Shown: piece by piece, positions 23,452 to 29,598 of the stretch
Numbering within the stretch: the stretch's first letter is position 1
How the letters are laid out: each line of letters starts with the position of its first letter
Assembly (NCBI GenBank): GCA_052388025.1
Contig: JBQTIP010000271.1
Location: 1-29,598, forward strand
Length of the DNA: 29,598 nucleotides
DNA from: JBQTIP01 sp052388025
Lineage (GTDB): Bacteria; Actinomycetota; UBA4738; HRBIN12
Direction of reading: 5' to 3'
Notes under the pieces: model-generated
Seen by the model: the letters and a program-made list of their open reading frames with translations, nothing else
The model's database searches: none
What the model was told of the DNA's origin: nothing
Translations under genes and position numbers: made by a program

Positions 23452-23661
23452 ATGCCGCAAGGGACGATCAAGGAGTTCGACGGCGAGAGCCGAACGGGCG
23501 TGCTGCTTCAGGAGGACCGGACCGAGGTGCGCATCGACGCCACCTCGATCGAGGGCTCGGGGGTGCGCCTCCTGCGCATAGGGCAGCGAGTGAAGTTCGA
23601 CGTCGTGGAGGAGGGCGGCTCGAAGCTCGCCCGCACCCTCCGGATCGTCACCTTCGACTAG
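23452..23661 (+). CDS. Cold-shock-like OB-fold protein with altered RNA-binding motifs
   Basis: A 69-residue protein with the cold-shock domain outline GTIKEFDGESRTGVLL ... RTEVRIDATSI ... GQRVKFDVVEEGGSKLARTLRIV. In CspA the RNP1 motif is KGFGFI and RNP2 is VFVHYS; here they read RTGVLL and VRIDATS. The aromatic residues that stack on nucleic acid bases are gone, except single Phe residues elsewhere. It may have another ligand. GGAGGG lies before the ATG. It starts 18 bp after cofC, so co-transcription is likely. Its 3' end overlaps the HU-like gene by 14 bp, convergent. Confidence 0.8.
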   Translation: MPQGTIKEFDGESRTGVLLQEDRTEVRIDATSIEGSGVRLLRIGQRVKFDVVEEGGSKLARTLRIVTFD

Positions 23662-23968
23662 CGGATCTCTTCGCCGGCGTCCGACGGCGCTTCGCCGCGA
23701 TCAGCTCCCGGAACTCCCCGCCCGGGTTGAACCACGGGAGGTCACGGGCCGGCACAACGACCGCGATCTCGGGCTTTCGAGGGTTGCGGGCTATCCGCTT
23801 GTTCCTTCGCTTGCGTTCGAAGGTGCCGAACCCAACCAGCGACACCCGGTCGCCCTTCGCCACCGTCTCACGGATCGTGGCCATGGCGGCGTCGAGCGTT
23901 CTCCCGACGTCCGCCTTGCTCGCCCCCGTCCGCTTGGAGACCTCCACGATGAGGCCGTTCTTGTTCAT
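23648..23968 (-). CDS. HU-like nucleoid protein
   Basis: A 106-residue HU/IHF-type protein. It begins MNKNGLIVEVSKRTGASKADVGRTLDAAMATI, has the signature GFGTFERKRRNKRIARNPRKPE with the DNA-binding arm, and the segment VVVPARDLPWFNPGGEFRELI. The tail KRRRTPAKRSASRR is a short basic extension, less long than in mycobacterial HupB. ATG is preceded by GGGGAGGAGGGCGGGG. A conserved VPAxxxPxFxPG arm strand is recognisable. It overlaps the 3' end of the cold-shock-like gene. Confidence 0.94.
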   Translation of the reverse strand: MNKNGLIVEVSKRTGASKADVGRTLDAAMATIRETVAKGDRVSLVGFGTFERKRRNKRIARNPRKPEIAVVVPARDLPWFNPGGEFRELIAAKRRRTPAKRSASRR

Positions 23969-24055
23969 CCCCGCCCTCCTCCCCGCCCCGAGAAGGCACC
24001 GTAACGAGGGGCGACGTGGCTGGTCAATGCCGGGTTTCGGAAGGACAATGAGGCG

Positions 24056-24691
24056 GTGAGGAGATTCGCGGCCGTCCTGGTGGTGGTCGTGCTGGCGCTC
24101 GCGGCATGCGGCGGTGGCAAGAGCCGCTCGTTCGACCGGTACTACGACCCGCAGGCCCTGTTCGCGACAGACCTTCCACGGGGCAATGATGTGACGGTCG
24201 CGACATCGCAGGAGCCTTCCCCCGACGGGCCGGCGATCCTTGCCGGCGTCGTGTCGGCCCCTCCGCAGCCCAGTCCGGCCGCGACGACCGGCTTCCTGGG
24301 AGGAGGCCTCGCCCAGCAGACCCCAACCGACCAGACCGTCTACGAGATGTTCGTGGTCACGACCGACTCGTTCACCGACGTGCGGGACATGGTTCTCATG
24401 TTCCTCACGAGCGATCCCAACGTGGATGTCCGGGAGGATCAGGCGGTCCAGATCGACGGGGTGCCGGGACGGCTGGTGGTGGCCGACGTCCTCGACGGCG
24501 TCGAGGCGCAGAGCAGCCTTGCCGCGGCCTTCACGCTGGGCGAGGACGGCACCGGGTTCGTCGTCGCGGCGCTGTTCCCCCCGGGAGAGTGGGACGCGGA
24601 GCGCTCGGACTTCTTCAAGGTGCTGGCCTCATTCAAGCGCCACGTACCGCCTGGTATCCGAGCCGCTCCCCTGGCCGGCGGGTCCGGCTGA
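24056..24691 (+). CDS. Lipoprotein of unknown function
   Basis: A 211-residue predicted lipoprotein: RRFAAVLVVVVLALAACGGG is a signal sequence with lipobox LAAC, Cys18. The rest has a Pro/Ser-rich linker (about residues 58-75) and a globular part that includes TVYEMFVVTTDSFTDVRDMVLMFL and ASFKRHVPPG, resembling small extracytoplasmic domains of unknown function. The start is GTG; the ATG 8 bp upstream is out of frame and ends at once. AAGGA lies about 10 nt before GTG. It is followed directly by the tRNA-Gln promoter. No partner genes are visible. Confidence 0.8.
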   Translation: MRRFAAVLVVVVLALAACGGGKSRSFDRYYDPQALFATDLPRGNDVTVATSQEPSPDGPAILAGVVSAPPQPSPAATTGFLGGGLAQQTPTDQTVYEMFVVTTDSFTDVRDMVLMFLTSDPNVDVREDQAVQIDGVPGRLVVADVLDGVEAQSSLAAAFTLGEDGTGFVVAALFPPGEWDAERSDFFKVLASFKRHVPPGIRAAPLAGGSG

Positions 24692-24697
24692 TAGCAT
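24692..24697 (+). promoter_or_regulatory. -10-like element TAGCAT before tRNA-Gln
   Basis: TAGCATCG begins one base after the lipoprotein stop codon and lies 45 nt before the tRNA. It is the fourth copy of TAGCATC in front of a gene. Confidence 0.4.
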
Positions 24698-24742
24698 CGA
24701 AAGTCGTTTGGCCCGTGGAATGGTTCGGAGCGGGCCAGGAAT

Positions 24743-24814
24743 TGGGTCGTGGGGTAATTGGCAGCCCGACGGGTTCTGGCCCCGTTAGTCCAGGTTCGAG
24801 TCCTGGCGACCCAG
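24743..24814 (+). tRNA. tRNA-Gln (CTG)
   Basis: Complete cloverleaf of 72 nt without encoded CCA. Acceptor TGGGTCG pairs with CGACCCA. The D arm is GGGT with GCCC, and the loop includes TTGG. The anticodon stem ACGGG pairs with CCCGT around loop TTCTGGC, anticodon CTG. The T stem CCAGG pairs with CCTGG around TTCGAGT, with discriminator G. It decodes CAG, a major Gln codon in a GC-rich genome. The 3' end is overlapped by the reading frame of the HNH gene remnant. Confidence 0.96.
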
Positions 24815-25210
24815 CTCGGCGACGTGCCGCTGTGTCCTCATCCGGTGGCAGTTGGCGCACACGACATCGCACTTCTCGATTTCTCGTCTGAGCGCTTCCT
24901 CTGAACACCGCCCGGCCAACGCGTCTCGCCCGATGTTGAAGCACTTCTCGCTTCTCTCCCTGTGGTCGAAGTCCATCACGTAGTGTGGGTATCGGACGCC
25001 GCAGTCCGAACACGGCCGGTTCTTCGCCTCTCGAAGGATGCGGCGCATGGCGTCGCGGCGGCGTTTGTTCCGCGCTGTTGCAGAGGCCCTGTATCTCCCA
25101 ACGTTTCGCGCGTAGTGTCGTCTCATGTACTCGCGACGGCACTCAGCACAGTAGGACTGCACCCCGTCGCTGCGGCCCGCATTCCTCGAGTCGATGGAGG
25201 CCGCCGACAC
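24785..25210 (-). pseudogene. 5'-truncated HNH endonuclease gene adjoining tRNA-Gln
   Basis: Reading frame of 141 codons. Visible: SDGVQSYCAECRREYMRRHYARN, the second half of an N-terminal zinc-ribbon, then a basic helix, then the HNH core: CSDCG, YVMDFDHR, and CDVVCANCHRMRTQRH. This is the common small HNH protein type. The first CxxC pair of the ribbon, expected 15-20 residues earlier, is missing; instead the frame enters sequence antisense to the facing gene. At the other end the frame reads 30 nt into tRNA-Gln, ending with QDSNLD. I consider the gene truncated at its 5' end by a rearrangement, with a non-native C-terminus. The core metal residues (DFDH, CANCH) are intact. Confidence 0.7.
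25185..25200. other. Head-to-head junction of two 5'-truncated genes
   Basis: Around this point the recognisable part of the HNH gene (minus strand) and that of the secreted-type protein gene (plus strand) both begin abruptly. Neither has a ribosome binding site or promoter here, and a signal peptide and a zinc-ribbon half are both missing. A deletion joining two divergent genes, or an integration/excision event near tRNA-Gln, would give this picture. The base-exact position cannot be fixed by eye. Confidence 0.5.
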
Positions 25211-25943
25211 AGACCTGCACCCGGACTTCGGCCCGCCGAGCTACGGATTGCCGTTCGACGTTGTCGGCAAGGACCACGCCAAAGTCACGCTGCGCTTCTA
25301 CTACGGCGACGAGAGCGACAAGGGCCCATATCCGTTCGGCGCCGGCACGCCGATCGAGAGCGGCTCCGACCGCCACGCGCTGATCGTCGAGCGGGGAACG
25401 TGCAAGCTCTACGAGATCTACGACGCCGACTGGAACGGGGGCGACCCCACCGGCGGAAGCGGCGCCATCTTCGACCTCGACTCCAACAAGCTGCGGCCGG
25501 ACACCTGGACCTCGGCCGACGCGGCCGGACTTCCGATCTTCCCGGGGCTCGTCCGGTGGGACGAGGTGAAGGCCGGCGCGATCCGGCACGCGATCCGGTC
25601 CACCGCGGAGCTGACCCACGCGAGCCACCTGTGGTCCGCCCGTCACGACGCCGGCACGCCGAATGACGCCTACCCGCCGATGGGCGCGCGCTTCCGGCTG
25701 AAGGCCGACTTCGACCTCTCCGGGTTCACCCCAAGGGCTCGCGTGATCCTGCGCGCGATGAAGCGATACGGACTCATCCTGGCCGACAACGGCGCGAACT
25801 GGTTCTTCACCGGAACTCGGGACGGCCACTGGAGGAACAGCCTCCTGGACCAGCTGAAGTCCGTGCCGGCCTCCGCGTTCGAGGCCATCGACGTCTCGGC
25901 GTGCCAGGTGGGACCGAACACGGCCAGGGCCGACTGCCCCTGA
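25194..25943 (+). pseudogene. 5'-truncated gene for a secreted-type protein of unknown function
   Basis: 249 codons from the first ATG, with no ribosome binding site. Visible: TDLHPDFGPPSYGLPFDVVG, FYYGDESDKGPYPFG, SDRHALIVERGTCKLYEIYDA, SGAIFDLDSNKLRPDTWTSADAAGLPIFPGLVRWDEV, ARVILRAMKRYGLILADNGANWFFTG. I recall a family of secreted actinobacterial proteins with this series of blocks, in which the LHPDFG block lies well inside the chain after a signal peptide and linker. Here the block is at residue 8 and no signal peptide exists. So the gene appears to have lost its 5' part. Frame and composition of the rest are intact, which suggests the loss is recent or the product still functions inside the cell. 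Confidence 0.65.
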
Positions 25944-25958
25944 TCCCTCCGCCCGGCC

Positions 25959-27449
25959 TCAGCCCCCCGGCGAAGACGGCGGGCCGGGCTCCGGGTATGG
26001 ATCGAGGATCAACGGCGGGATCGGCTCCTGGTCGAAGTCGAACTCAAGGAGCAGATCACCAAGGATCTCGACTTCCTCGCGGACGGTCGGGCGAGAGTCC
26101 GGCCGGCCGTCGGTCTTCGGGTCCAGTCGCCATCCCCCCAAGAACAGATCCTCGATGAGCTTCAGGTAGGCGTCGAACGAGAGGATCTGGTGGTCGATCG
26201 TTCCGGCCTTCGCCCACGGGCTGATCAAGAGTCCCGGCACGCGGATCCCGTACCCGTTCTCGTCGACCCGTGGCGGCTTCACGTGATCGTAGAACCCGCC
26301 CCAATCGTCCCAGGTGAGGAAGATCGCCGTCGAGTCCCAGTCGGGTCCCTCCATGGCCGCGTTGATCAGCTTCGTGACCCAGGCCTGCCCGGCGGATATC
26401 GGCTCGCCGGAGCGGGGATGCTCGCCGACCCCGCTGTAGGGCATGACCCACGAAACCGACGGCAACGTTCCGCTTGCCGCGGCGTCGAAGTAGTCGTCGT
26501 GGGGCTTGATGTTCCTCAGCTGGTGGTTCTGGCGAACCGTCCGGAAGCCGGGGAGCACGTTCTGCTGATAGACGGTGTGCTTCCCCGACGCCTTCGGGCA
26601 GGGCGCGACGGAGCAAGTGTCGTTCCCGACGTAGTACGCCCAACTGACGCCGGCCTCGTGAAGCAGATAGGTGATGTCGGTCCACGCGTAGATCGGCTCC
26701 TGTCCGCCGCCCTTCTGGATCGCGGCCGCCTCCTGGAGCTCGAGGTCCGAGCGGCAGCTCATGGGGTCGCCCGGCTTGGGGCAAGTGGCTGCCCACGCCG
26801 AGACGAGGAACAGGTGCGCCGGCAGCGTCCACGAGTCCGCCGGCGCGAACATGCGGTCCTGGAGCACGAAGTTCTCCGCGTAGGCCCAGTAGTTCGGAAT
26901 CTCCCGCGCGTCGTGGTAGCTCACGACGTCCGGCTGCCCCTGGGGACCGAGCTTGTCCAGGCAGCGAGCGGCCTCGCGGTGATCGGCGCAGTAGATCGGG
27001 CTGTCGATCACCGTTTGGATGAAGCCGTCCATCCGGCCTCCGTTCACGTCGGCCTCGGAGTGCCGCTGGGCATGAGGGCCGCCGTCCTGGAGGAGGTTCG
27101 ACGAGTGGTACGGGCGGACGCACCGATCAAGGACGGGATCGGGGACGCACACGGTGAAATTACCGTCCTCCGTCGGGATGCCCTCGGCGCCCGGGTAGGT
27201 CCCGAAGTAGTGGTCGAAGGACCGGTTCTCCTGGACGATGAAGATCAGGTGCTCGATCTTCTCGGCGCCCTGCGGCCCTGTCGAGGGAGTTGGGCTCGAG
27301 TTCGAGGGTTCTGCGGCGCCGCCCGGCGTCGGGGCTCCTCGTCCGGGATTGCACGCGGCCGCGACGAGCAGGAAGGCGAGCGCGAAGCCCCCGCCGAGGG
27401 CCCGGCGGCGGCCGCGGCGCAGTGCGCGTTCGATTGATCCGGATCTCAT
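25959..27449 (-). CDS. Phosphoesterase-family lipoprotein (acid phosphatase / phospholipase C-like)
   Basis: A 496-residue exported enzyme of the alkaline-phosphatase superfamily, phosphoesterase family. N-terminal ALGGGFALAFLLVAAACN is a lipoprotein signal with Cys33. A Thr/Pro/Ser linker follows. The catalytic-site start is IVQENRSFDHYFGTYPG at about residues 72-86. Later landmarks: RMFAPADSWTLPAHLFLVS, PSVSWVMPYSGVGEHP, WDSTAIFLTWDDWGGFYDHVKPP and GIRVPGLLISPWAKAG, with metal-binding Asp/His residues. Substrate may be a phosphomonoester or a phospholipid; the sequence cannot tell. ATG at 27447-27449 has no ribosome binding site. A TATCGT hexamer lies about 12 nt upstream. It converges with the truncated secreted-type gene. 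Confidence 0.9.
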   Translation of the reverse strand: MRSGSIERALRRGRRRALGGGFALAFLLVAAACNPGRGAPTPGGAAEPSNSSPTPSTGPQGAEKIEHLIFIVQENRSFDHYFGTYPGAEGIPTEDGNFTVCVPDPVLDRCVRPYHSSNLLQDGGPHAQRHSEADVNGGRMDGFIQTVIDSPIYCADHREAARCLDKLGPQGQPDVVSYHDAREIPNYWAYAENFVLQDRMFAPADSWTLPAHLFLVSAWAATCPKPGDPMSCRSDLELQEAAAIQKGGGQEPIYAWTDITYLLHEAGVSWAYYVGNDTCSVAPCPKASGKHTVYQQNVLPGFRTVRQNHQLRNIKPHDDYFDAAASGTLPSVSWVMPYSGVGEHPRSGEPISAGQAWVTKLINAAMEGPDWDSTAIFLTWDDWGGFYDHVKPPRVDENGYGIRVPGLLISPWAKAGTIDHQILSFDAYLKLIEDLFLGGWRLDPKTDGRPDSRPTVREEVEILGDLLLEFDFDQEPIPPLILDPYPEPGPPSSPGG

Positions 27450-27484
27450 GGGCGGCCGTGACGATACCAGCCGCCACCCGCCAC

Positions 27485-28375
27485 TCAGGGCAGGAAGGCC
27501 ACGCACGTCACCGGCGGCAGATCGCCGGCAGCGAGGTCCCAGCTCCCGCCCTGGTCCTTCGACAGGAACACCTCGCCGCCCCGCGTGCCGAGCGCCACGT
27601 CGGATGCGGCGGCCGCCAGGCAGTGGGTGTCGACGTTGTCCGAGAACCACTCCGGCAGGCCATCTCGGCACCGCTCGAACCGGCCGCCGGCGAGAGGCCG
27701 GCGGTAGACGGCCGCCTGCTCTCCGCGATGGCCGCGCGAAGCGGAGATCAGAACGGTGTCGGCGCATACGGCCACCGCTCGCGAGTACGTAGCGTGGAGC
27801 CCGTGGGTCTCGACCTTCCACGAGTCACCCCCGTCGGTGCTCACCGCGAGCCCGAGCGCGCAGGCGGCGAAAGCGAACCCGCCCGCCGCGACGACCTGGT
27901 GGACGTCCGCATCGACCTCGATGGTGGGCTGCCACGTGGCGCCGCCGTCAGCCGACCGAGGGATCCCGCCGACGTGAACGTTGGCGAAGATCGTCCCGGC
28001 GGCGTCGGCAGCGAGCGATCGCGTGTCGGGCGGGCCACCCCAGGGCGTGTACCACTCGTCCCGGCCTTTGACAGCATCGAACGCCTCAATCGCTTCGAGG
28101 CGACCCCCGGCGAGTCGGAGCACGTGAGCCTCGGTCGTTCCCACGAGCAGGCCGTCCGCCGTGGGGAGGAGACAGTTTGCGCGCAGGTCCGACGTACCCG
28201 CCTCGCTCCAGTCGCCGTCGCCATCCGAGTGCCAAATCGTCCAGCCGTCGGTGAGCGCCCACAATGCGGGGCCGTCGGGCACCAGCGCGGTGACCTCTCG
28301 TCCGGCGAGTTGCTCCGTTCCGCCAGATCCGAGATCGTGAACGCCGTCCTCGGTCCCGATCCGCACTAGCGTCAC
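27485..28375 (-). CDS. Asp-box (BNR) beta-propeller protein
   Basis: A 296-residue protein with repeated beta-propeller blades. Three Asp-box motifs are clear: SADGGATW, STDGGDSW and SKDQGGSW. Other blades read TDGWTIWHSDGDGDW and LRLAGGRLEAIE. The fold is that of sialidase-like or photosystem-stability-like propellers; no catalytic sialidase residues can be assigned, and no signal peptide is present, so it is probably cytoplasmic and of unknown function. The GTG at 28373-28375 is preferred because GGAGG lies 8 nt before it. The longer frame to 28414 would begin within the TAGTGT -10. It lies 35 bp before the phosphoesterase gene on the same strand. Confidence 0.82.
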   Translation of the reverse strand: MTLVRIGTEDGVHDLGSGGTEQLAGREVTALVPDGPALWALTDGWTIWHSDGDGDWSEAGTSDLRANCLLPTADGLLVGTTEAHVLRLAGGRLEAIEAFDAVKGRDEWYTPWGGPPDTRSLAADAAGTIFANVHVGGIPRSADGGATWQPTIEVDADVHQVVAAGGFAFAACALGLAVSTDGGDSWKVETHGLHATYSRAVAVCADTVLISASRGHRGEQAAVYRRPLAGGRFERCRDGLPEWFSDNVDTHCLAAAASDVALGTRGGEVFLSKDQGGSWDLAAGDLPPVTCVAFLP

Positions 28376-28410
28376 GTCCGCCACCTCCGATTCCCGCGTT
28401 CGCCGCCTGT

Positions 28411-28416
28411 ACACTA
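28411..28416 (-). promoter_or_regulatory. -10-like element TAGTGT before the beta-propeller gene
   Basis: On the minus strand TAGTGT (TANNNT) lies 35 nt before the chosen GTG, followed by a leader containing GGAGG. It sits 39 bp upstream of tRNA-Glu on the other strand. Confidence 0.35.
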
Positions 28417-28454
28417 TCCGCCGGTCCGCGCGGCGCCGCCGGGCGCGCGATCAG

Positions 28455-28527
28455 GGTCCCATCGTCTAGTGGCCCAGGACACCACCCTCTCAAGGTGGAG
28501 ACACGGGTTCAAATCCCGTTGGGACTA
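28455..28527 (+). tRNA. tRNA-Glu (CTC)
   Basis: Complete cloverleaf of 73 nt without encoded CCA. Acceptor GGTCCCA pairs with TGGGACT (first pair G-T). D region TCGTCTAGTGGCCCAGGAC is typical of tRNA-Glu. The anticodon stem CCACC pairs with GGTGG around CTCTCAA, anticodon CTC. The T stem ACGGG pairs with CCCGT around TTCAAAT, with discriminator A. Confidence 0.95.
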
Positions 28528-28681
28528 CGCAGGTCAGAGGCCATCTTCTGCGTTCGCGAGGGCCAGTGGCCCCGCATTGGCCCCGCGGCATGCACGGAGC
28601 CGTCACGCGTCAAGCGCTCGGGGCCGGCCGTGAGCGAGCTGGCCCACTCGCGCCTGCGCTGATTGCTAGTGCATCGCCCGC

Positions 28682-28778
28682 TAAGGCGTCAGCACACGTG
28701 CCCACACGCTCCAAAGCAGACTTTGGAACCGATTTGTCGTCGAAGTCGGCAGGCGGGTTCGATTCCCGTCCGCCTCCG
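28682..28778 (+). pseudogene. Degenerate class II tRNA-like element
   Basis: A 97-nt stretch with tRNA layout. The 3' end has a clear T arm: GCGGG-TTCGATT-CCCGT at 28753-28769, followed by C, CGCCTCC and G. Before it is a variable-arm-like hairpin CCGATTT/AAGTCGG (one G-T pair) at 28729-28749, and before that TCCAAAG-CAGA-CTTTGGA at 28710-28727 in the anticodon-arm place. A small CGTG/CACG stem is in the D-arm place. The 5' strand gives only AGGCG (28684-28688) against CGCCT. The anticodon loop size, U33 and D-loop GG are wrong, so it is not a working tRNA. Length, long variable arm and G73 recall Ser or Sec tRNA. Confidence 0.4.
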
Positions 28779-28857
28779 CTACGCCGTGACCAGCGGAAAC
28801 GCGCGAGCGAAGGGAACACTATAAGAACCATCGGCCCGGTGGGGGCTTGATGTCGGC

Positions 28858-28956
28858 CGGTGGTGCATCGCCGACGTCTCCACGTTGGAGGGCGGGTTCG
28901 AGCGGCTCCTGGCCGGCAAGGGCGACGTGAAAGTCCTGGTCAAGGTCCGCGGTTGA
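28858..28956 (+). pseudogene. 3' remnant of a dehydrogenase-like gene
   Basis: A frame ending at TGA 28954-28956 reads ADVSTLEGGFERLLAGKGDVKVLV followed by KVRG. This resembles the extreme C-terminus of zinc-type medium-chain dehydrogenases, where FERLLAGKGDVKVLV-like endings are common. No upstream coding part or start exists; the frame is closed by TAA at 28822. So only the last ~30 codons remain. Confidence 0.45.
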
Positions 28957-29012
28957 GGCCCCCGATACGCACGGGACGGCGAACGTACCGGCCACGCTCT
29001 CCTCTTGCCCGA

Positions 29013-29598
29013 CTACTGCTGATAGTGCGGGAGGATCGCGCCGTCCTTGACATAGGTCAGCGCCGCGGACACGTCGTAGGCGTGGATGGCCGAAGCTTGC
29101 GGAGCCAGCGTGCTCGACATGCTCTCGATCTCACGGCCGTGGAAGAAGCCCGCCCGCTGCTGCGCGTCCGTGAAGCCCAAGATCAGCGATGCGTGGAACC
29201 GCTGGTCGGCCGGGTTGTCGTGCGCGACGTTCGGGGTGTCCCAGAGCTTCTCGTTCCAGGGCAGGAAGGTCTGGGTTCGCAGTTCCCTCAGCACGCCGGT
29301 GCCCGCGAGGGCGGGCACGAGCTGCTTGTTGATGAGCTTCCGGAAGTCGCCCGCACCGACGCCATCTTTCCGCCTGAGGTAGATCAGGGCTCGGGCCCCC
29401 GCATTCTCGCCCGGCTCTGCCACCTCGTACCAGCGGGACGAGTTCGGCAGACCGGCGGAGAGCAGGGTGCGCCGGAAGACGTTGATCTCGTCCTTGTACG
29501 CGAGCTGGGTCTGCGTGCGGCCCAGCAGGGGGGACAGGGGCGAACGGAAGGTGACCTCCGCGACGCCGTCGATCTTACGTTCGACGGGGATGTCGGTC
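29013..29598 (-). CDS. Unknown protein, C-terminal part (cut by window edge)
   Basis: The frame stays open from the TAG at 29013-29015 to the right edge, about 195 codons. It reads IPVERKIDGVAEVTFRSPLSPLLGR near the edge, then RTLLSAGLPNSSRWYEVAEPGENAG, ARALIYLRRKDGVGAGDFRKLI, LPWNEKLWDTPNVAHDNPADQRFHASLILGF and IHAYDVSAALTYV. The pattern of ALIYLRR and HASLILGF strands each followed by a helix suggests a repeated ferredoxin-like (dimeric alpha/beta barrel) fold. The GTG at 29423 is not a real start because the coding character continues upstream. Its function is not recognised. Confidence 0.7.
   Translation of the reverse strand, partial: TDIPVERKIDGVAEVTFRSPLSPLLGRTQTQLAYKDEINVFRRTLLSAGLPNSSRWYEVAEPGENAGARALIYLRRKDGVGAGDFRKLINKQLVPALAGTGVLRELRTQTFLPWNEKLWDTPNVAHDNPADQRFHASLILGFTDAQQRAGFFHGREIESMSSTLAPQASAIHAYDVSAALTYVKDGAILPHYQQ

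Larger units (their letters stand above)
28528..29012. other. Gene-poor scar after tRNA-Glu
   Basis: About 485 bp with no intact gene. From left to right: a 9-bp direct repeat TGGCCCCGC at 28567-28575 and 28578-28586; a degenerate tRNA-like cloverleaf at 28682-28778; a TATAAG hexamer at about 28820; and the 3' end of a dehydrogenase-like gene at 28858-28956. The mix of tRNA ends and gene ends suggests past integration at the tRNA-Glu gene. I see no integrase gene. Confidence 0.5.

Noticed and set aside
28376..28414. ATG at 28414 as start of the beta-propeller gene
   Set aside because: It lies within the probable -10 region; GGAGG is placed for the GTG at 28375.
28567..28586. CRISPR-like repeat
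   Set aside because: Only two 9-bp copies spaced by two bases; no array anywhere in the window.
28682..28778. Functional selenocysteine tRNA
   Set aside because: No TCA anticodon, no GGAGGCGG 5' strand and no encoded CCA.
28440..28780. tmRNA gene ending at 28778
   Set aside because: The 3' end resembles a tmRNA T arm, but no 5' tRNA-like strand, no resume frame and no pseudoknot region is found, and the discriminator is not A.

Overview
The window is a very GC-rich bacterial chromosome segment, by eye close to 70 % G+C, with frequent GTG and TTG starts, many start/stop overlaps and -10-like hexamers of the TANNNT type. It looks like a member of the Actinomycetota outside the well-studied genera. 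The evidence is a CofC/FbiD-type F420 biosynthesis enzyme, a DivIVA-like protein sitting between coaD and the DUF177 gene as sepIVA does in mycobacteria, a four-cysteine ribosomal protein L28, two RAM-domain proteins and a class III cyclase fused to an ATPase and TPR-like region. The exact class cannot be decided from sequence reading alone.

Positions 1-9358 (almost all minus strand) hold the conserved recG - rsmD - coaD - divIVA-like - yceD (DUF177) - rpmF - rnc - fpg - acyP - smc neighbourhood. These genes are packed with 1-4 nt overlaps or gaps. Two SnoaL-like genes and a plus-strand nicotinamidase gene lie between fpg and smc. The Fpg protein starts directly after the rnc stop codon and lacks the N-terminal catalytic proline of its family.

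Positions 9373-13950 hold a thioredoxin-like lipoprotein and a two-gene minus-strand unit: a double RAM-domain protein, then a 1164-residue cyclase/AAA/TPR protein. Positions 14066-17733 hold rpmB, thiL-thiD and a divergent ATP-type PEP carboxykinase. Positions 17740-18708 carry a coupled string: a 51-residue basic protein, a phosphoribosyltransferase and a frameshifted membrane-protein remnant. Positions 18808-22697 carry a stand-alone RAM protein and a bioY-plsC-metB-ddl operon. Positions 22789-24691 carry cofC, an aromatic-poor cold-shock-like protein, an HU-like protein and a lipoprotein.

The right end (24743-29598) is accessory and scarred. It has a tRNA-Gln next to a 5'-truncated HNH endonuclease gene, joined head to head with a 5'-truncated secreted-protein gene. 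Then come a phosphoesterase lipoprotein and an Asp-box beta-propeller protein. A tRNA-Glu follows, with about 480 bp of remnants: a degenerate tRNA-like cloverleaf and the 3' end of a dehydrogenase gene. A partial unknown gene runs off the edge. I see no CRISPR array, intact mobile element or complete defence system. The most notable points are the proline-less Fpg, the two truncated genes at the tRNA-Gln locus, the tRNA-like remnant after tRNA-Glu, and a repeated TAG(C/A)ATC promoter motif.
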